From the NCBI GenBank assembly GCA_021846285.1, contig JAJZCB010000007.1:1-64000 (forward strand): a stretch of 64,000 bases of DNA, written 5' to 3'. Below the pieces are notes generated by a model. That model had not been told where the DNA came from and searched no databases. It saw only the letters and a list, made by a program, of their open reading frames with translations. This DNA is from Bacillota bacterium. Its GTDB lineage: Bacteria; Bacillota; Bacilli; Alicyclobacillales; SLC66. Shown in pieces: positions 61,714 through 64,000 of the stretch. The position numbers and the translations under genes were made by a program. Each line of letters begins with the position of its first letter. Positions within the stretch are counted from its first letter, which is position 1.

Positions 61714-61987
61714 GTGGAGGTCCACTCCTTAAATAAGTCGCTAATTTTATTATACCTCTCTATAACCAGTCGTGAAATACTGCCTCAGGAGTGCGAAAAA
61801 TAAGATTCAGCCTATCATACTTGCGCCGTCCGCGATTCGGTGTCAGGCATGGCTGACGTGAGACTGCCATATGCAACATTTGATCCAGACTGCAATGATT
61901 TCGATGACGGTTTCGAGAGGGCGCCGGTTATGATGGGAACAGGGGATCAAGAGAGCAAGAGAGCAAGATTAAAAGGGGGTTGCGGCG

Positions 61988-62374
61988 ATGGCATACACAT
62001 TTTTCGGGATCGATCATGTGCAGTTGGCGGCGCCCGCTGGCTGCGAGGCGGCTGCACGCATATTCTTTGGCGATCTGCTTGGCATGACGGAGATTACAAA
62101 GCCGGAGGATTTGCGCAAACGGGGGGGCGTCTGGTTTCAGTGCGGCGGGCAGCAACTGCATGTGGGCGTGGACAGCACGTTTGTTGCGGCCAAAAAAGCG
62201 CATCCTGCGTTTCATGTTCAGAATCTGGCTGCGCTGCGGGAACGGATATTGGCGCAGGACATTCCTGTGCAGGATGACGGTCTGCTGCCAGGGGCGGAAC
62301 GGTTTTATGTGACAGATCCATTCGGCAATCGGCTGGAGTTTCTGGAATGGCGGGATGATCGCGATGCCCATTGA
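61988..62374 (+). CDS. VOC-family (glyoxalase/dioxygenase superfamily) protein
   Basis: A 128-residue protein of the vicinal oxygen chelate fold: FFGIDHVQLAAP at the start with a metal His, and FYVTDPFGNRLEFLEW at the end with a metal Glu. These small stand-alone members include lactoylglutathione lyase-like and fosfomycin or bleomycin resistance proteins. Start after AAAAGGGGG. It overlaps the methyltransferase gene, so the two are probably made together. Confidence 0.88.
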   Translation: MAYTFFGIDHVQLAAPAGCEAAARIFFGDLLGMTEITKPEDLRKRGGVWFQCGGQQLHVGVDSTFVAAKKAHPAFHVQNLAALRERILAQDIPVQDDGLLPGAERFYVTDPFGNRLEFLEWRDDRDAH

Positions 62375-63146
62375 CTTTCACTCGTCGCAAAATCGACTCA
62401 GTTACACAGGGAGGACCGCAGACAGGACTTGGCGGGATGGCATGCAATCCGCAGTGCAGGCGGCAGGGATGCGCGTCGTGGACGTTGGTTGCGGCGGGGG
62501 GATTTACGCGAGAGCGTGGGCAGAGCTTGGCGCAGCCCAGGTTACGGGTGTGGACTCTTCGGCGGTTATGGTGGACGCTGCAAGGGAGTGTTGCGCCGAC
62601 CTTGCAAACGTGGATTTTCAGCAGGCGGACGCGTTGGCGACAAAACTTCCGGACGGTTCGGCGGATCTCGTGTTTGCACGGGCGCTGATCCATCATCTGG
62701 CGGACCAGTCGGCCTTTTTTCATGAGGCGAGACGTATGCTGGTTGCGGGCGGCGTTCTTCTGATTCAGGACCGAACTCCAGATGACGTGTTGTCGCCGGC
62801 GTCGCCGGATCACATACGGGGCTATTTTTTTGCCTGTTTTCCGCAGTTGGTACAGGTCGAACTGGCGCGGCGCAAAGCGGTGTCCGATGTATCGCGGGCG
62901 CTTTTCGCCAGCGGGTTTGTGGATGTTCAGTCAACTACACTATGGGAAACGAGGCGTGTATACGATTCATTCGCAGAGCTCGCGGATGATGTGCGCGCCC
63001 GCACGGGTCGATCGATTCTACACGAACTGTCGGATGGGCAATTGGAACGGCTCATTGATCACATGCGTGCACAACTGCCCGCTGACGGACTGATCGTGGA
63101 ACGGGATCGCTGGACGGTTTGGCGTGCATACGCCAAAGTTTTATGA
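62364..63146 (+). CDS. SAM-dependent methyltransferase
   Basis: A 260-residue class I methyltransferase. Motif I is VVDVGCGGGIYARAW, followed by VTGVDSSAVMV (acidic residue for ribose) and LVFARALIHHL. The C-terminal 100 residues are helical. ATG 62364 or 62355, both inside the end of the VOC gene. Substrate unknown; similar to UbiE/tocopherol-type small-molecule methylases. Confidence 0.85.
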   Translation: MPIDFHSSQNRLSYTGRTADRTWRDGMQSAVQAAGMRVVDVGCGGGIYARAWAELGAAQVTGVDSSAVMVDAARECCADLANVDFQQADALATKLPDGSADLVFARALIHHLADQSAFFHEARRMLVAGGVLLIQDRTPDDVLSPASPDHIRGYFFACFPQLVQVELARRKAVSDVSRALFASGFVDVQSTTLWETRRVYDSFAELADDVRARTGRSILHELSDGQLERLIDHMRAQLPADGLIVERDRWTVWRAYAKVL

Positions 63147-63156
63147 TTCTGCCAAA

Positions 63157-63252
63157 CTATACCCCCAGCACCAGAACTGCGCCCGAAAACTTCCGCAGAT
63201 CCTCAAGATGGTGCTCGATGATAGACTGCAAAATTTCCACATTACTCGGCAT
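63157..63252 (-). pseudogene. HepT-type HEPN toxin remnant
   Basis: A 31-residue frame with a good ribosome site (GAGGGGGAG) overlapping the end of its MNT partner. It begins PSNVEIL, which can be aligned with the usual HepT N-terminus, and continues with IIEHHLEDLRKFSGAV, typical of the HepT C-terminal helix. The central 80-100 residues with the RNase motif Rx4-6H are absent. The product cannot be a working toxin. Confidence 0.65.
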
Positions 63253-63652
63253 ACATACTCCCCCTCTCGGTAATGGCTTTGAAAATGCATGCCCGTTCAT
63301 CATTGAGCAACGCGTAGTCCTTGAGAACGCGCATCTGAAATTCAGCGATGCGAGCGGGATCCCCACTTACCAGCAGTTTTCCCGTTCCAACAATCTGCGC
63401 CTGAAACACGGTATTGGCTGCTCTGAGATCGATCAGATCCACGTCGCGGTTGAGCAACAGCGCCGTCTGCTGCTCCAACAGAAAAAGTTCGTACATCGAT
63501 ATGCTCCGATCGGACAGAAATGCGAGATCGATGTCGCTGTCCGTTCGAAGCCGTGATCTTGCCCCCGATCCGAATAGATAGACTGCGTATGGTGACAGGG
63601 TGCTGTCCAATAATTGAATCGTGCTTGCGAAGTTGATGTCGGGCGGCGCCAT
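63242..63652 (-). CDS. MntA-type nucleotidyltransferase, orphan antitoxin
   Basis: A 136-residue MntA-like nucleotidyltransferase with VYLFGSGARSRLRTDSDIDLAFL and DVDLIDLR. The longer C-terminal helix (AEFQMRVLKDYALLNDERACI) is typical of MntA, which AMPylates HepT. ATG 63652 follows AAAGGAGC by eight bases. Its HepT partner directly downstream is only a remnant. Confidence 0.88.
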   Translation of the reverse strand: MAPPDINFASTIQLLDSTLSPYAVYLFGSGARSRLRTDSDIDLAFLSDRSISMYELFLLEQQTALLLNRDVDLIDLRAANTVFQAQIVGTGKLLVSGDPARIAEFQMRVLKDYALLNDERACIFKAITERGSMYAE

Positions 63653-63955
63653 GCGATCGTGCTCCTTTGCAGCGTTGTAAGGTGGCGAATGTCGATGCAC
63701 TGGAAGTATCGAACGAAATCTCATTGTAGATGAGTCCGGAATCGTCTGACAACTTGTCAAGCGACTGTTCGCACGCCATCGGGAAAACACCTCGGGTGCT
63801 GAGGACTACCTTCGTTCCTGTCGCATTCCACTAGTTGTACCAGTCAGTCACATTGGCTTGCATCTAAATCCCTGTCTGAATGGAAGTAATCGAATCGTCC
63901 GGAGCCCCGCGATCCTTGAGTGGATTCATCTTGACAGACCTTCATATACTCAATG
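63653..63955. other. Gene-free stretch, no feature recognised
   Basis: About 300 bases with stop codons in all frames and no family-like protein. A TTGACA at 63931 near the right edge may be part of the promoter for the gene that starts at the window end. Confidence 0.5.
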
Positions 63956-63979
63956 TGTCTGATAGGATAGTATCAGACA
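63956..63979. promoter_or_regulatory. Perfect palindromic operator before a gene leaving the window
   Basis: TGTCTGATA and TATCAGACA pair exactly around GGATAG. It lies about 20 bases downstream of TTGACA and 13 bases upstream of a possible GTG start at 63992, so a repressor bound here would block transcription. Confidence 0.6.
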
Positions 63980-63991
63980 GAAGAGGATATT

Positions 63992-64000
63992 GTGATTACA
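63992..64000 (+). CDS. Possible start of a gene continuing beyond the window
   Basis: GTG ATT ACA preceded by AGAGGATATT at the very end of the window, just after the palindromic operator. Only three codons are visible, so nothing can be said of the product. Confidence 0.25.

Overview
The window (about 55% G+C by eye) looks like the chromosome of a spore-forming, rod-type Firmicute, most likely an acidophilic or metal-exposed member of the Alicyclobacillaceae or a relative. This is an inference from a gerA-type germination operon, an sdhCAB operon with an epsilonproteobacterial-style flavoprotein, strong GGAGG ribosome binding sites, arsenic and mercury resistance, and a Tat-exported molybdenum sulfur/tetrathionate-type reductase. 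No rRNA, tRNA or CRISPR array was seen.

Layout. 1-6420: metal resistance and ion homeostasis (arsB fragment, arsC, a LysR regulator divergent from merA, a CPA2 antiporter fused to Usp domains). 6500-9270: a decayed IS605-type element (tnpA with its core deleted, intact tnpB) followed by an unusual conserved-loop palindrome. 9267-14818: a tightly coupled four-gene operon ending in a BrxL-type AAA+/Lon protein, with two BREX-like P-loop ATPases and an unrecognised first gene but no PglX methylase or PglZ; this is the best candidate for an undescribed system. 14846-18701: gerAA-gerAC-gerAB. 18804-21183: a run of small unrecognised membrane proteins, two of which share a repeated membrane-hairpin/GP motif. 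21484-24888: zinc-ribbon remnant and sdhCAB. 25134-25901: a c-di-GMP (GEMM-I) riboswitch ahead of a secreted coiled-coil protein. 26078-29078: HtrA protease, ROK kinase, SIS isomerase.

29135-34973 is a nitrosative/redox-stress region: DUF2249 protein, two heme-copper-oxidase-like membrane proteins, Rieske protein, DUF302 protein, RIC/ScdA di-iron repair protein and a Crp/Fnr regulator. Three promoters here carry a TGTG-type palindrome about 41 bp upstream of the predicted start site, so the regulator probably controls all three. 35277-42516 is a self-contained respiratory operon: TatA, four-cluster ferredoxin subunit, NrfD/PsrC anchor, 1054-residue molybdopterin subunit, TorD-like chaperone and TatC.

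42876-52393 holds an unknown anchored protein, a secreted pullulanase, a chlorophyll-b-reductase-like SDR, RecQ, a YbiT-like ABC-F protein and an RluA-family pseudouridine synthase. 52586-55249 holds a BrnT/BrnA toxin-antitoxin pair with a palindromic operator, and metG preceded by a methionine-rich leader peptide and a terminator (apparent ribosome-mediated attenuation). 55338-64000 holds a HIT protein, an AAC(3)-like acetyltransferase, the second palindrome copy, a MocR regulator divergent from an MFS exporter, a Gfo/Idh/MocA oxidoreductase, a VOC protein with a methyltransferase, and two MNT nucleotidyltransferase antitoxin genes whose HEPN toxin partners are both reduced to end fragments.
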